From Parastagonospora avenae f. sp. tritici 18332-5 (lineage: Eukaryota; Ascomycota; Dothideomycetes; Pleosporales; Phaeosphaeriaceae), in the NCBI GenBank assembly GCA_022559985.1, contig JAFJTR010000090.1, positions 56,375 through 120,374 on the forward strand: 64,000 bases of DNA, given 5' to 3'. A program made the translations under genes and the position numbers. The notes below the pieces were generated by a model. It was not told the origin of the DNA, searched no databases, and saw only the letters and a program-made list of their open reading frames with translations. This document shows, piece after piece, positions 47,575 to 58,503 of the stretch (position 1 is its first letter; each line of letters opens with the position of its first letter).

Positions 47575-48682
47575 CTAGTTGCCCTGAGCCTGCTTAGCCC
47601 TCAACCAAGCGATGAACTGCTTGATGGTGAACTCCTTGGGCAGAGTCGCATCCGAGCCAGAGCCAGAGCCGGGCTGAGGAGCAGCGGGAGACGGGGTAGG
47701 AGTCACAACCGGAGCAGCAGGAGACGGAGTAGGTGTCACAACCGGGGTCTCCTGAGCCACAATGCTCGAAGACGCAGCGGAAGACTTGACAACGGTCGCG
47801 AGAGTCGACGAAGCAGCAGAGGAGACAGGCTTAGCAGGGGAAGCGGGAGCTGCACCAGCCGCACCACCAGCGCTGTTGACCGAAGTGTTGATCTCACCGC
47901 TCTCAATGTACACGCCGCTGAAGAACCAATCCTCAGCGCCGGGACCGTCGTTGCTACCAGGAAGACGCAACACACCGACGTGGAAGTCCTTGCCGTCGGA
48001 AGAGGTGGTGGTGGTGAAGGGGCCGGCGGTCTTGGCCAGAGCATCGCTGCCAGTTGAGTACCAGAAAGTGACGGAGCCGCCGTCGAAGTCGATCTCGTAC
48101 GCTACATTGTGCCACTCGTCGGCCTTGAGCTCAACGTCCCACTTGGGCTGGCCGCTGACGCACCACTGCAGCTTGTTCTTGGCGTCCCCGCCGTACTTGA
48201 GCTCGGTGAAGTGAGACTCGAAGAAGGCGATTTGGTGCTCGTTGGCGGCGAGCGGGGCGTTCTCGGCGCCGGTCTTGATGGAGAAGTGGTAGAAGAGCTT
48301 GCCCTTGTTGATGGTGGCGGAAGTCTGGGGAATGAGCTCAGTCCTCAGCATCGTCTGGCCGTTCCACTTGGAGGTCTCGTCTATGGTGATCCTAGCACCT
48401 TGCTTGGAGCCCTCGTCTGCAGGGTTCTTGAACTTGCTGTCCAGGTTGACGTATTTGTCAATAGAGCCGGCGCCGTGGATGTAGTATTGGTATGAGCCGA
48501 CTGGGGTGGCGAAGGACCATTTGGCGATGTCAGCGCTCGAGGTCATGTCGTTGAAGCGTCCATCCCAAACGATGGTGCCTGTCATTGAATCAGCCTTTGA
48601 CATTCTGCTTGATTGCATTGAGATACTCACCAGCAGAGGCAGCGCTAACGAGCGCGCTCAGGATAGAAACCTTTCCAAACAT
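47575..48682 (-). CDS. Secreted GH131 beta-glucanase
   Basis: Exons are 48682-48631 and 48578-47575 (52-nt intron), giving 351 residues. A signal peptide (MFGKVSILSALVSAASA) fills the first exon and the mature protein starts near GTIVWDGRFNDM. The conserved GH131 blocks are clear: WDGRFNDMTSS, GSYQYYIHG, the WNGQTMLRTELIPQTSA block, NEHQIAFFESHFTELKYGG, WHNVAYEIDF and GVLRLPGSNDG ending in EDWFFSGVYIESG. GH131 enzymes are extracellular endo/exo-acting glucanases on beta-1,3-, 1,4- and 1,6-glucans. After residue 250 a Ser/Ala/Pro linker contains two exact VVTPTPSPAAP repeats and ends in a short conserved-looking tail, FTIKQFIAWLRAKQAQGN. The upstream region has a GAAT repeat at 48743-48768. 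Confidence 0.92.
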
Positions 48683-49662
48683 CTTGAAACGAATGTTTAC
48701 AGAGACCAGCTGCGCGAAGAGAGCGAATATCGACTATGAAGCGAATGAATGAATGAACGAATGAATGAGTGACTGTAGTAGACTGAAGAAGAATAAGATG
48801 AAGCGGCAACGAGCCATTATAACAAAATCATTTAATGAGAGCAATACCCACGAAAGCTTAGCCCAAACACACTGGTGGCGCGAACGGGTCCTCTAGCGCC
48901 ATCTATTCATTACCAGCCGCTGGTTCCAGAGTCTGCAAGCAGGCTTTGGGTATAGTGAAATGCAGTCTCTCGCTGACACAGGAACACGCGCGGCGGTACT
49001 GGCAAGAAACTAAACGACACCACAGCGGCTGAGTGGTGGAAAGGAATGATTCCATCAAGTTGAAACATTGGGATTGGTGAAGCTAAGCTGCGTTATGCGA
49101 AAGCTTGACCCGCAATTCGCTTTATGAGGCATAGCGCGTGGGGCTTGGTAATGAAGGATGGTGTTTGTCGGCGTGTTCGGATTTGTTGTTTCAGTTGCTC
49201 GGTGCTCGGTTGCTTGGGCTAGGCTTGGTGCGTGGCTTCGAGAGTGTCCTCTAGAAGGAACGTGAGGTTCATGGGAGTGCATAAGCTTTCTGGATGCATA
49301 GCAATGATCTCTCGGATTTATGCTGGGCTCGTTCTCGTGTTTGCTGAGCGCTTCGATATGTCCAGGTGGCCTTCAGATGACTGCATTGCACACTACAATG
49401 TAGGCGATCATGCTAGTAGATGAATACATTGCACCAGCAACAAGCCGAGTATAATCTCACGGCGCATTGGCATCGGGCGGGACATGTAAACGAAGAGAAA
49501 ATGTCGAGTTATGGACGGGGTCCCCCTCCGCTCAGATCCCCACACCCCTGCTCAGCCCTACGCGATCCCACGCGACGTGGAGTGACATCAGCACTCGCAC
49601 GCATCCAAACTTTCCCACATTACATGCTGTAGACCACAATTGCACCACCACCACGCTCCAAA
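48683..49662. promoter_or_regulatory. Divergent region, GH131 and Coq11-like genes
   Basis: 980 bp between divergent starts. Only short frames of no coherent composition are present, apart from the GAAT repeat listed separately. Confidence 0.4.
48743..48768. repeat. GAAT tetranucleotide microsatellite
   Basis: Six imperfect gaat units (one is gaac) about 60-85 bp upstream of the GH131 start codon, probably in its leader or core promoter. Likely slippage-prone. Confidence 0.6.
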
Positions 49663-50655
49663 ATGTCTTCAGCAGCAAAGAAGAAACTCGTAGTCTGCGG
49701 CGGCAATGGATTTCTTGGTACGCATTCTTTACAGAAAAGCTGCTGAAGCACGTATAAGCTCCAAATCCCTAACAACACCTGCAGGAAGTCGTATCTGCCG
49801 CGCAGCCGCACACCGCGGCTGGTCTGTAACCTCCATCTCGCGCTCCGGCACACCACATTGGTCCTCAGTCACGTCCTCACCAAACCCGCCGGAGTGGTCT
49901 GAGTCCGTGTCATGGCAGAAAGGCGACGTCCTCGATCCCTCCAGCTACACACAGCATCTCGAAGGCGCATCCGCCGTAATCCACACGATGGGCATACTGC
50001 TCGAAGCAGACTACAAGGGTGTCGTGAGCGGGCGGGAATCGCCGATTGCGGGCCTCAAGAGGGCGTTTAGTTCGACGAAACAAGGCACGCAGGATCCGCT
50101 GAGTGTGAAGGAGGGCGAGGCGTTGAGGCCGATGGAGAGGGATGGGCAGTTGACGTATGAGGTTATGAACAGAGATACTGGTACGTTTGGATTCAACATT
50201 GCATGCACGTGGAGACTAATGCGACTACAGCGGTATCGATTGCGCAAGAATCCTCAAAGCGAAAAGTCCCCACGTTCCTCTATATATCAGCCGCAGCGGG
50301 CACGCCTATCCTCCCTGCGCGATACATCACGACAAAACGCGAGGCGGAATCCATCATCAGCTCGACGTTTCCGAATATGCGCTCGATATTCATCCGCGCG
50401 CCATTCTTGTACGACTCGTCGCGGACGTTCACATTGCCGATTGCAGTTGCAGGCGGAGTTGCGAGTATGATCAATAGTGCTGTTGGAGGGCGGTTGACTT
50501 GGTTGATGGGTGCAGGGGGCATCAAACCTTTAAAAGCGGATTTGGTTGGCGAGGCAGTGGTTGAGGCGTTGGAAGATGAGGAAGTTAGAGGCCCGGTGGA
50601 AGTTCCTGAGATCGAGAGGTTAGGGACTAGAGCGTGGAGGAAAAACATGCTATGA
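49663..50655 (+). CDS. COQ11: Coq11-like NAD(P)-binding mitochondrial protein
   Basis: Exons are 49663-49717, 49785-50180 and 50231-50655 (introns 67 and 50 nt), giving 291 residues. An atypical short-chain dehydrogenase fold starts with the dinucleotide-binding motif VVCGGNGFLGSRICRAA (GxxGxxG, about residues 9-25). The SAVIHTMGILLEADY and TFLYISAAAG strands follow, then the YITTKREAE motif with the usual Tyr-x3-Lys pair and IRAPFLYD. This matches budding yeast Coq11 (YLR290C), a member of the mitochondrial CoQ synthome, and related NDUFA9-like proteins. I favour Coq11 because of length. The N-terminus MSSAAKKK is short and not a strong presequence. Confidence 0.82.
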
Positions 50656-51099
50656 GCACGAGGCACGAGAGTGTTGGATGGAAAAGGGTATATCATTGTA
50701 GAAGACTACGCTCGCGCGTAGTACGTATGAACAGGCCACTAGAGCAGAGCGACTCGTCTCACTCGAATGAAGAATCTATGTCAGGTCAGCCAGTTGCTCC
50801 AACACATTTGTCGTACCTTGAAGATGAAGGCTGAGTCTCAGTGCTCTCTTTGTTCCGCAAAGTTAAACCCGCGAGGGACTGCAGGCGACACTATTTGGGG
50901 ACACTTTAGTTTGGACTACTGCTGCGCCGGTTATGGAAACACAACCAGGTCGTCGCGGCAGTCCAGAAGTGCCGGGCTTTTCTTCATCATGACAACAGGA
51001 TTCGAATATGGAATCGAGGAAAATACATACCATGATCGCCAAACTCCAAATCATGCAAATATTGTCAGGTGCAGTGTAAGCGCGGATGCATGTATTGAT
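50656..51099. other. Convergent 3' region, Coq11-like and Rio1
   Basis: 444 bp between facing stop codons; no gene supported. A plus-strand frame (50767-51264) overlaps Rio1 antisense and is rejected. Confidence 0.4.
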
Positions 51100-52710
51100 T
51101 TACTTCTTCCGACTCGACTGGCTCACAAGCTTCTTCTTCATGTGCTTGGGCATCTTGTCCTTCCTCTTCTCTCGCTTCTCATCCTTGATCGCCTTCTTGT
51201 GCGCCAACTTCTCGTCCTTGTCCATGTTCTTCTTTCCCCGTCCAGGTCCCTTATCGAAGATTGACTGGTCGACTTCTGATGAATCCGAGTCTCCCGCTTC
51301 CGAATCGCCATCCTCATGCGATGCATCAGACTCATTGGGCTGCACGACCTTGTCGGCAAGAAGGGCCTGGTAAGGCAAGTTCGAGCCCTCGCCAGCGTTG
51401 ACGAGTGCGGCATCGCGCTCGATGTCGTACACTTGATTGAGTGTTTGTGGAATGTATTGGTGGCGGAAAACCTCGTCGTTCTCTTCTTCCTCAGTGGCTG
51501 GCGGATTGGCGAGCAAAGTTCGCACCAAATCTCCAATCGCGGCCTCGTCCTTCATCTCCTTTACACCTGCCTCAGCAGTGACGAATCCAAAGGCTCGCCT
51601 CTCACTCAGTACCTCAACGTTCCGTGACCGAAAAAAGTCGGACACGTTCTTGACATCCATGCGCAGGAACTCGAGTGATCGTGGGTGGTCGTGCTCTACA
51701 GCTTGTGATACATCGATGATCCACTGCTTGCCTTCGTGATACAGAACGTTGTATTCACTCAAATCGGCGTGCACAAGTCTGCAAGTCTGGTATAGGATGC
51801 GCATGTACGTCAGCATCTGGATGTAGAGGTCATTCCATTTTGCGTCCTCTTCTTCATTTGTGAGGCCTTCGAAGCGCACATCCTTCAGGCGTGGTGCAGA
51901 TTTCCCCTTACGATCGCCCACAAACTCCATGACCAAGACATGATTCCTCAGAGCGACGGGAGCTGGCGAGGGTATGCCAGAGTCGTGTATACGTGCCAGG
52001 TTTCTACGCTCCTTGTCCGCCCACATCTTCACCATAGCGCGGTTGTTGCTCTTGTTGTATCCCTGCCTAAACCTGAACTCGCCCTCAACGTACTTCGCTC
52101 GATCTTTGAATACGAGAATCGAGGTCTTGTAGACTTTTACGGCGCGGTGGATCGGGTCTGCCTCGTCGGCTTCGGTGATGGCGTGGTACACGTTCGCTTC
52201 TTTTCCTGTTGATATGACTCCGTGGATTTCAGAGATGGTGTTACGGTTAATGAGCTGCAGCAAGATCATCTGGGTCCTCCTATCCAAGACCTGCTCCGTT
52301 GTCGCACGGTCTGCCTTGTCCTTGTCCCTCGCGCCACCGCCTGTCGCTCCTGAAAAATTGTCTGTGAGACGGATCTTGCTGGCATGTTTGGCGAGAGAGG
52401 CCACCTGGTCGTCTATCGCTGCGCTCGTATTTGCCAATGGCTTTTGTGGGTTTGTCTTGGGCTTGTGGTCGCTGGGTACTGAGTTGTCGTTCAGTTTGCG
52501 CTGGCGGTTGTAGGCTTTCGTGTAGTCGTTTCCGTCCGCTGAGATCAACTCTGGTACGATGTCTTCGTCGCCTGAATCTACAAACAGATCGTCTATCTCC
52601 TCGTCCTTATCTTCAACATCTGCCACTGGCGCCTGTTCGTTCTCTGCATTCTGTGCGATTTCGGGCTGTTGGCTCGGTGGCACAACTTCTTCTGGCGCTA
52701 TGCTTGCCAT
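51100..52710 (-). CDS. RIO1: Atypical protein kinase Rio1
   Basis: A single exon of 536 residues. Rio1 is an ancient kinase/ATPase needed for late 40S ribosome maturation. The N-terminal 140 residues are acidic and disordered. The RIO domain follows: the flexible P-loop STGKEANVYHA at 167-177, the ATP-binding Lys192 in AVKVYK, the catalytic loop HADLSEYN (Asp316), and the metal-binding IDVSQ (Asp333) with AVEHDHP. All essential residues are present. The C-terminus has an acidic Ser/Asp/Glu stretch (about 440-475) and a Lys-rich tail (KKLVSQSSRKK), as in other Rio1 proteins where the tail contacts rRNA. The absence of introns contrasts with most neighbours. Confidence 0.96.
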   Translation of the reverse strand: MASIAPEEVVPPSQQPEIAQNAENEQAPVADVEDKDEEIDDLFVDSGDEDIVPELISADGNDYTKAYNRQRKLNDNSVPSDHKPKTNPQKPLANTSAAIDDQVASLAKHASKIRLTDNFSGATGGGARDKDKADRATTEQVLDRRTQMILLQLINRNTISEIHGVISTGKEANVYHAITEADEADPIHRAVKVYKTSILVFKDRAKYVEGEFRFRQGYNKSNNRAMVKMWADKERRNLARIHDSGIPSPAPVALRNHVLVMEFVGDRKGKSAPRLKDVRFEGLTNEEEDAKWNDLYIQMLTYMRILYQTCRLVHADLSEYNVLYHEGKQWIIDVSQAVEHDHPRSLEFLRMDVKNVSDFFRSRNVEVLSERRAFGFVTAEAGVKEMKDEAAIGDLVRTLLANPPATEEEENDEVFRHQYIPQTLNQVYDIERDAALVNAGEGSNLPYQALLADKVVQPNESDASHEDGDSEAGDSDSSEVDQSIFDKGPGRGKKNMDKDEKLAHKKAIKDEKREKRKDKMPKHMKKKLVSQSSRKK

Positions 52711-53948
52711 TTTGGGTGAATGATTTGGGAATATGTTCTCGTGGGTTGAGACAATTCTTGGTTAAAAGAAATCGTTGTGGCAACAGGGCGTCGAATTTGT
52801 GTGTTCAATAGCGCGACAAGACGGGAAAAAAGTTGGCTGCGCGTCAGAAGGCCCGGCAGAACCGCGGGGGCGGGGCACGGGCGGTCAACGAGACCCTTGT
52901 AATCCACCATCCACTTACTCCCCCCACTCTCTACCACTAGTTATGTGGAAGTCCACTGTACTTCACTAACACGATCCTCCAATTCGCATCGCATCAATGC
53001 CTATAAACTTGGATCTGTGTCGCAGTGCCACCGATGAGGCGAGGATATGTTCTGCGAACTCAAGTTGGACCTTTTTGTCTCCGACATTCCAGCTCTGTCC
53101 CGCTCGCAACTTTGGGTTGTCGTGACACATGCATATGGACAGATGACTGAAGGACGCTCGAGTTTACAAAAAACCATGTCATATCTCACAGCGGATGAAC
53201 TTTCTCCAAACATAGGTCCCAAGACCCCTCGGACTCTACTCGGACTCTAACTCAAGTTCAAGTGAATGTTTTAAGTGGCTGCAGGAAACATTTCATCCCA
53301 GTTCAAGCATGTGGCCAATTTGAGATTAGAGGCACGTCGCCGCCTTGGCCGTGTCTACGCCGTCTGAAAACATGCTCGCAGGGTTGGTGAGGATTCAGCC
53401 TGACCCCTCAAGATCGAGTATTAATAGTTGGTCATGTTGAACGACACAGCTGATGCTGACTGCAAGTGGCCAACGCCGCCAGAAAAACATGCAGCAAGTC
53501 GGAACAACTGACGACAAGTTTTCATCTCAGCTGTAGGGCGTGATTGAAAGTGACGTCGAAGTCCTGTGCCGTAGTTATGCCATACCGGTACTTCTGTGCT
53601 ACTTTTGGCTACGTCTCGCTCGTTATGGAAATACTAGCGAGAGAAAAGCATCAAGACGGCAACAGCAGTCCTTACTGTGCAGCTCCTCGCCGCGCATCCC
53701 GCGTGCGGACTTCGCCTGCCCCCAAATTGATTACTTTGCAGACAGGCGACCTATTTTTAATGGGATGTTTCGCGTTCCGTGACCGTCACCGCAAGGCACT
53801 TCACATGTGCCGAACGTTGAACTTTAAGAATTAGTAGCGGGCGGTCTGGGGAGATGTAGATCCTCGAGCGGACGGGATGCAGGGAAGGAGCGACATCAAT
53901 ATCCAGGGACTTTTGCCTCCGAGGCACAAGGTCGCACCACCACACCCT

Positions 53949-53990
53949 CACCCCAAGCATCACCCCAAGCATCACCCCAAGCATCACCCC
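53949..53990. repeat. 12-bp tandem repeat, 3.5 copies
   Basis: Three exact copies of caccccaagcat followed by cacccc. A short minisatellite in non-coding DNA; no function visible. Confidence 0.85.
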
Positions 53991-54849
53991 TCCTCTTGTA
54001 ATCTCCTTCCCTTCGCCCCAGGCGCTTGTTTTTGTTTCCAAACACTACCCGCCGGCCATGCCGTCGGGCTGATATGCTAGCTACTTTGCCTCGGCGGCAG
54101 CGTGCGCGTCCTGGGCGCAGTGTCACGGTCCCAAGAACACAACCACTCGCCAGGAGGCTCTGCACCACAAGGAGAACGATCTTCAGGGCGGCAGATCATG
54201 CCATCATACCTTGAGATTTTCCGGTTTGGCATGATATCATGTCTAAGACGATCTCATACCAAGATACAAAGGAATGCGTGTCGTTGCGCATCGCAATCAC
54301 ACAGCAGACAGAGGGCGGCATCAGCCGCTTTCCACGCCACAGCACTGCCACAGTGGTTTGGAGGAGTAAATTGGCATCGCAATACGACGAATGTAACCAT
54401 GACTGCAGACACGCATTGCTGATGGTGCAAAGTCAGCTCCGATGGCATGTCATCGCCCCGCATCACAGCCCTGCGACTGGCCAGGTCTTGAGATCCCATC
54501 CAGTGCCGTCTCAGGGGCAGCACAGTGCTGCGCAATGCAGGGCTCTTGTGGCTTGCCAAGTAAACCTCTTTCAGGCACTGGTGATCGCTGATAGGCCGGC
54601 ACGGCGTCTCACCATTCCGGGCAAGGCGGTAGGCATTTCTGACACGCCCTAGTCCCCACTCATGCTTCTTGAAACACCACAGGAGGGCAAAGAAGGACGA
54701 CGGTTGACCACTCAGACCCGCCATGTACGAAAACAGGAGGCAGCATAGACGAGCACGAGTGGCTGCATGACTTAGACCGCTAGCTGCTATTGCAGCTGGG
54801 CGGAAATTGCAACGTTGACGCATGTAGGATTTTATACTTGGTGATCCTC

Positions 54850-55148
54850 CGCTTACTTGCAGACTTCATTCTTCACCAACCTTCTACTTTTGTACCTTTG
54901 CGTCGCCTTTCCATACCTCCCACTCTCTTCCATTGCCTTTTGGACGCAGGACGACCTCACTCTTTACGTTGCACCTCGTCAAGCTCACTACGAGCATTAC
55001 ATTCTTTACACGTCACTGTTGTCCACAGTCAACTCCAGCATCTCATATCCTGTCTTGCACCTAAGTCAATCCCAGTAGACCTGTCTTTGCGCCATTCTTC
55101 TGTGAAGACTTCATTCGAACGATCCGCCACCAATTTCACCCACCAAAC
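54850..55148 (+). promoter_or_regulatory. CT-rich leader/promoter of the CRH gene
   Basis: The plus strand is pyrimidine-rich (ctt, tcc and ctc runs) from about 54860 to the ATG at 55149, a pattern typical of core promoters and leaders of strongly expressed fungal genes. The transcription start is not identifiable. Confidence 0.4.
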
Positions 55149-56626
55149 ATGCGTTTTACCACATACTCCGCCATGGCCGCGATGGCGACCCTGGCCACAG
55201 CTCAAACCTTCACAGACTGCAACCCTATGGAAAAGGAGTGCCCAAATGATCCTGCTATGCCCGCTACCTTCGAAACAGATTTCAAAGCTGGCAAGGCTGC
55301 CGTCAAGGGCTGGAAGCAGACCGCCGGAGATCTGAAATATGCACCAGGAGGTGCTGAGTTCACTATTACCAAGAAGGGTGAGGCTGGACCTACCATTCAG
55401 TCTGAGGGCTTCTTACACTTTGGTTACGTTGAAGTCAAGATGACTGCAGCCAAGGGTCAGGGCATTATTTCATCGATCGTACTCCAGTCCCAAGACTTGG
55501 ATGAAGTTGACTGGGAGTGGATCGGTGGCCAGGAGGGCAAGGTCCAGATGAATTGTAAGTGCTGATTCGCGTAGTGCATACGACAGTGTACTGACTATCT
55601 CCAGACTTCGGCAAGGGCAACACTACCACATTCGACCGTATGATTGAAGCACCCGTGGCCACAACCCAGACCGAGACCCACACCTATGCCTTGAACTGGA
55701 CCGCCGAAGCTATCACTTGGCTCATTGACGGAGAGCCTAAGCGCACGTTGAACTTCGCCGATGCCAACGGTGGAAAGAACTTCCCCCAGACTCCCTGCAA
55801 TGTCCGCATTGGCAACTGGGCCGGTGGTGACTCTGCGGACAAGGGCACTGTGGAATGGGCCGGTGGTGTCCCCGACTACTCGAAGGGACCTTTCACCATG
55901 ACTGTCGACAGCGTCAAGGTCATCAACTACAGCCCCGGTACCGAATACAAGTGGACAGACAAGACCGGATCCCATGAGTCCATCGAAGTCATTGGCGCAG
56001 GCAGCCAGGAGGGCGCTCCTCAGAACACTATTCCCATCGAGTCTGCTACTGCCTCCGCTTCTGGCAAGCCCCTTGCATCTGGCATTAACGTTCCTAGCGG
56101 GACGGCTGGGTCTCCCGCCGCTTCTACCTCTTGCACATCCGGCGCGGCCGATCAGACCCCTGCACCGGTTGCCGGTGGTGCCGGCTCATCTGGCTCTGGC
56201 TTCAACTACCCCACAGGCGGAGCAGCCAAGCCTTCAGGTGGTGCGGCTGGCAGCCCATCGAGCGACGGCGAGTCCGATGAGGACTGCGAGTGCGGCACCG
56301 CAACCGTCACCGTAACTGGTGCTCCTCCAGCATCCTTCTCAACCATGTACTCTGCTCTCCCTCCCAACAGTGTCATCTCCTCTGTCCGTCCTCCTCCTGT
56401 GGCATCGTCGCCTCCATTCCCCACCAGCGGTCTCCTCACTGAGACCCGACCACCCCCTGTTGTTCCCGTCCCAGCTGGCCCAACTGCACCCAGTGGTGCC
56501 TTGCCCACACCTTCGCGCAATGCTACGGTCAGCGCACCACCGGCCCAGTTCACTGGTGCCGCCAACCACAACAAGGCTGGCGTGCTTGCTGGTGCATTTG
56601 CTGGCGCCGTCCTACTCGCCTTTTAG
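55149..56626 (+). CDS. CRH-family cell-wall transglycosylase (GH16, GPI-anchored)
   Basis: Exons are 55149-55554 and 55605-56626 (50-nt intron, CTGACT branch region), giving 475 residues. CRH enzymes link chitin to beta-glucan in the wall. A signal peptide of about 18 residues is followed by the CRH N-terminal cysteine motif TDCNPMEKECPNDP. The GH16 catalytic motif DEVDWEW lies at 118-124 (Glu119 and Glu123 as nucleophile and acid/base by family analogy, Asp121 between). Downstream are TYALNWTAEAITWLIDG and the VRIGNWAGGD block. The last 200 residues are Ser/Pro/Gly-rich with an isolated acidic Cys pair (DEDCECG). The C-terminus AGVLAGAFAGAVLLAF is a GPI-attachment signal preceded by a small-residue region (GAANHNK). 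No chitin-binding CBM18 is seen. Confidence 0.93.
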
Positions 56627-57396
56627 ATAGGCTAAGGACTACATGGACTAACGATATTTGGGATGTGGACTTCATTATTGTATATACTTAATTGGCGCGT
56701 TTGGACGTCATGAAACCTTTTCTTCTTGAAGATATCAAGGGAACTTAGATACAAAAATACATAGGATTGGATTGCAATGACAATCTATCAATGAATACGA
56801 TGCTACTGAGCAATTTTTAACTCTTCCGTCTTGTTGATGCTCCATGTCTTTCCCTCGGCCTTCGCCATTCAGCCCCGATGCGCTACTATTTCGTCCCCCA
56901 ACACCTACCCAACACTCACCGCATCTCCCCACCTGCATAACACAGCATTATCGCTCTGTCGGTACGGGAAGTCATGCCACCTCCCTGTCAAAGCTTCCAG
57001 AACTCGCACTCGTTTGATCGCCCTTGTTTCAGATCGTCGGTCCGATGCGACGCGCATCGAGCTCGCGACCATCGATGTCGCGGTCGTGGCGGTGTACAGT
57101 CGACATTGGGAGGAGGGGCCGTGTGGTGACGACAGCGACGGTTATGCGGATGATTGCTGTGTTGAATGTGTGGCGTGAGTCTTTTGTTTAACGGAGCGCG
57201 GCGACTACATGTGACTCTAAACTCGAGGCTGGCAGTATGGAAACGCTGATGTCGTTGTGCGCGAGCAGCGTTGTGTGCATACTACATGGCAAGATCATTC
57301 GTAGACTGTTGTGCTGGTAAGCTCACCTGGGTAATTATGCGTGGTGATTCAAGTGGCGCTTTGCTTCAATGTGTCCTGGTCGTTCTCATGTCCAGG
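56627..57396. other. Convergent 3' region, CRH and unknown gene
   Basis: 770 bp between facing stops. A frame at about 56834-57178 plus is discussed under rejected items. Otherwise nothing. Confidence 0.4.
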
Positions 57397-58503
57397 TCAA
57401 GATGATGGCTGTTTCTTAAACCACTTCTTCAACCACCTAAATCTTCTTTTCTTCTTTACTTCAGTCTGCACATCTTGCAAACCCCGCTCTCCTTCCCCAT
57501 CCTCATCCCTCACAACACCCTCCGCTCTCGCCAAATCCCTCGTCATATCCAACAACTCATTCTGAATCTCCCTTCGCTCTTCCGGCCAAACTGACCGCCG
57601 AGGAATCTCTCTCGATGCCAAAACTCGCTGTATCGACGTATTCTCAAGCTCCACGCCACCTATCCGTGGACCAGTATAGTGCCTGTTGTTCAGCGTGATG
57701 GTGTTCGGATTCGGTGCAGTCACAAGCGGGTCAGGACTCACTGGCTGTTGCCAGCTAAACGGCGTTTCGGCACGGTAGTCAGCACGAAGACGGGGTTGGT
57801 GCGGGCGTATTGGGCGTAAATGATGTCTTTCAGCTGCGGAAAGAGGGACTGTCGTTGGGCCTGGGAAGGGCGTAGACTCTCTGGGAATGACGGCAGGGCG
57901 TTGTATTTCTTGCCCGAAGTCGCGGTTGAAGTCTCTGAGATCATGGCGGCTAGGGGCAAGAGGGAAGCGAGGTGGATCGTCGATAGATGCTGGTCCGTGA
58001 TCGCCCATGAATGTTCCTCTTGTAAGAGGTACAGTGGCGGGATGTTGTCGCGAAGTCATCAGCATCGGGTAGGGCGTCGCTGGTCTTCGACTCAACGCAG
58101 GAGCCTGTCTCTCCATTGTCGCTCTATAAGTATTCGTAGACCGGTAAAATTCCTCAGGTGCAGGGCTGCCTCCTTGCAGAGGCGTCCCCATCCATCGACC
58201 AAACGTCCCAGCTTGGGACTCGAAGAGCTCTTGGGCAGATGCATCGATTGCCCTTCTACTGTTCTGGCCTGCAGCGTCTGATGGGCCCTGTTGCGGAGGA
58301 CTAGATCGAGGGGTACTAATCGCCGCTTGCCCGCTATTGCTTCCTGAAAGTAGTGAAGACGAGGTTTTGCGGCGGCCGAATTCCATTATTTGCGGGACTT
58401 GGCCTTCCCGGTGATTTCCTTGTGTCCGGGCCAGGTGGAAGGCGCGCGTTTGTGCCATGCGGGACGAACTTGCTTCCGCATCTCTAGAGCTAATGTTGAA
58501 CAT
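57397..58503 (-). CDS. Unknown basic, disordered protein
   Basis: A single exon of 368 residues from the ATG at 58503 (MFNISSRDAE). The frame is open further upstream (to 58680), but that part is compositionally different. The family is not recognised. Most of the protein is Ser/Pro/Arg/Gln-rich and probably disordered. Near the end there is a more ordered stretch: NTITLNNRHYTGPRIGGVEL, then a helix (EERREIQNELLDMTRDLARAEG), finishing with a strongly basic amphipathic tail KKKRRFRWLKKWFKKQ. Such a tail could bind membrane or nucleic acid, which is speculation. Confidence 0.6.
   Translation of the reverse strand: MFNISSRDAEASSSRMAQTRAFHLARTQGNHREGQVPQIMEFGRRKTSSSLLSGSNSGQAAISTPRSSPPQQGPSDAAGQNSRRAIDASAQELFESQAGTFGRWMGTPLQGGSPAPEEFYRSTNTYRATMERQAPALSRRPATPYPMLMTSRQHPATVPLTRGTFMGDHGPASIDDPPRFPLAPSRHDLRDFNRDFGQEIQRPAVIPRESTPFPGPTTVPLSAAERHHLRPIRPHQPRLRADYRAETPFSWQQPVSPDPLVTAPNPNTITLNNRHYTGPRIGGVELENTSIQRVLASREIPRRSVWPEERREIQNELLDMTRDLARAEGVVRDEDGEGERGLQDVQTEVKKKRRFRWLKKWFKKQPSS

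Larger units (their letters stand above)
52711..55148. other. Gene-free interval (2.4 kb)
   Basis: Between the divergent Rio1 and CRH genes. Frames up to 189 codons (54254-54823 minus) lack family features and overlap rivals. It contains a 12-bp tandem repeat (53949-53990). The last 290 bp before 55149 are pyrimidine-rich. Confidence 0.4.

Noticed and set aside
36756..48682. A full secondary-metabolite gene cluster
   Set aside because: P450, methyltransferase, transporter and regulator are present, but no polyketide synthase, peptide synthetase, terpene synthase or prenyltransferase is visible, and GH131 and small unknown genes are mixed in.
50767..51264. 165-codon plus frame at the end of Rio1
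   Set aside because: Mostly antisense to the Lys-rich Rio1 tail, which generates Leu/Phe/Ser-rich shadow frames.
53949..53990. Regularly repeated units resembling a CRISPR array
   Set aside because: Contiguous 12-bp units without spacers, in a eukaryotic genome; a simple minisatellite.
54254..54823. 189-codon minus frame upstream of the CRH gene
   Set aside because: No recognisable domain; competing plus frames at 54239-54652 and 54790-55335; probably promoter DNA.
56834..57178. 114-codon plus frame downstream of the CRH gene
   Set aside because: A Cys/Asp-rich end looks mildly coding, but there is no family match or supporting splice pattern, and it lies where two 3' UTRs converge.
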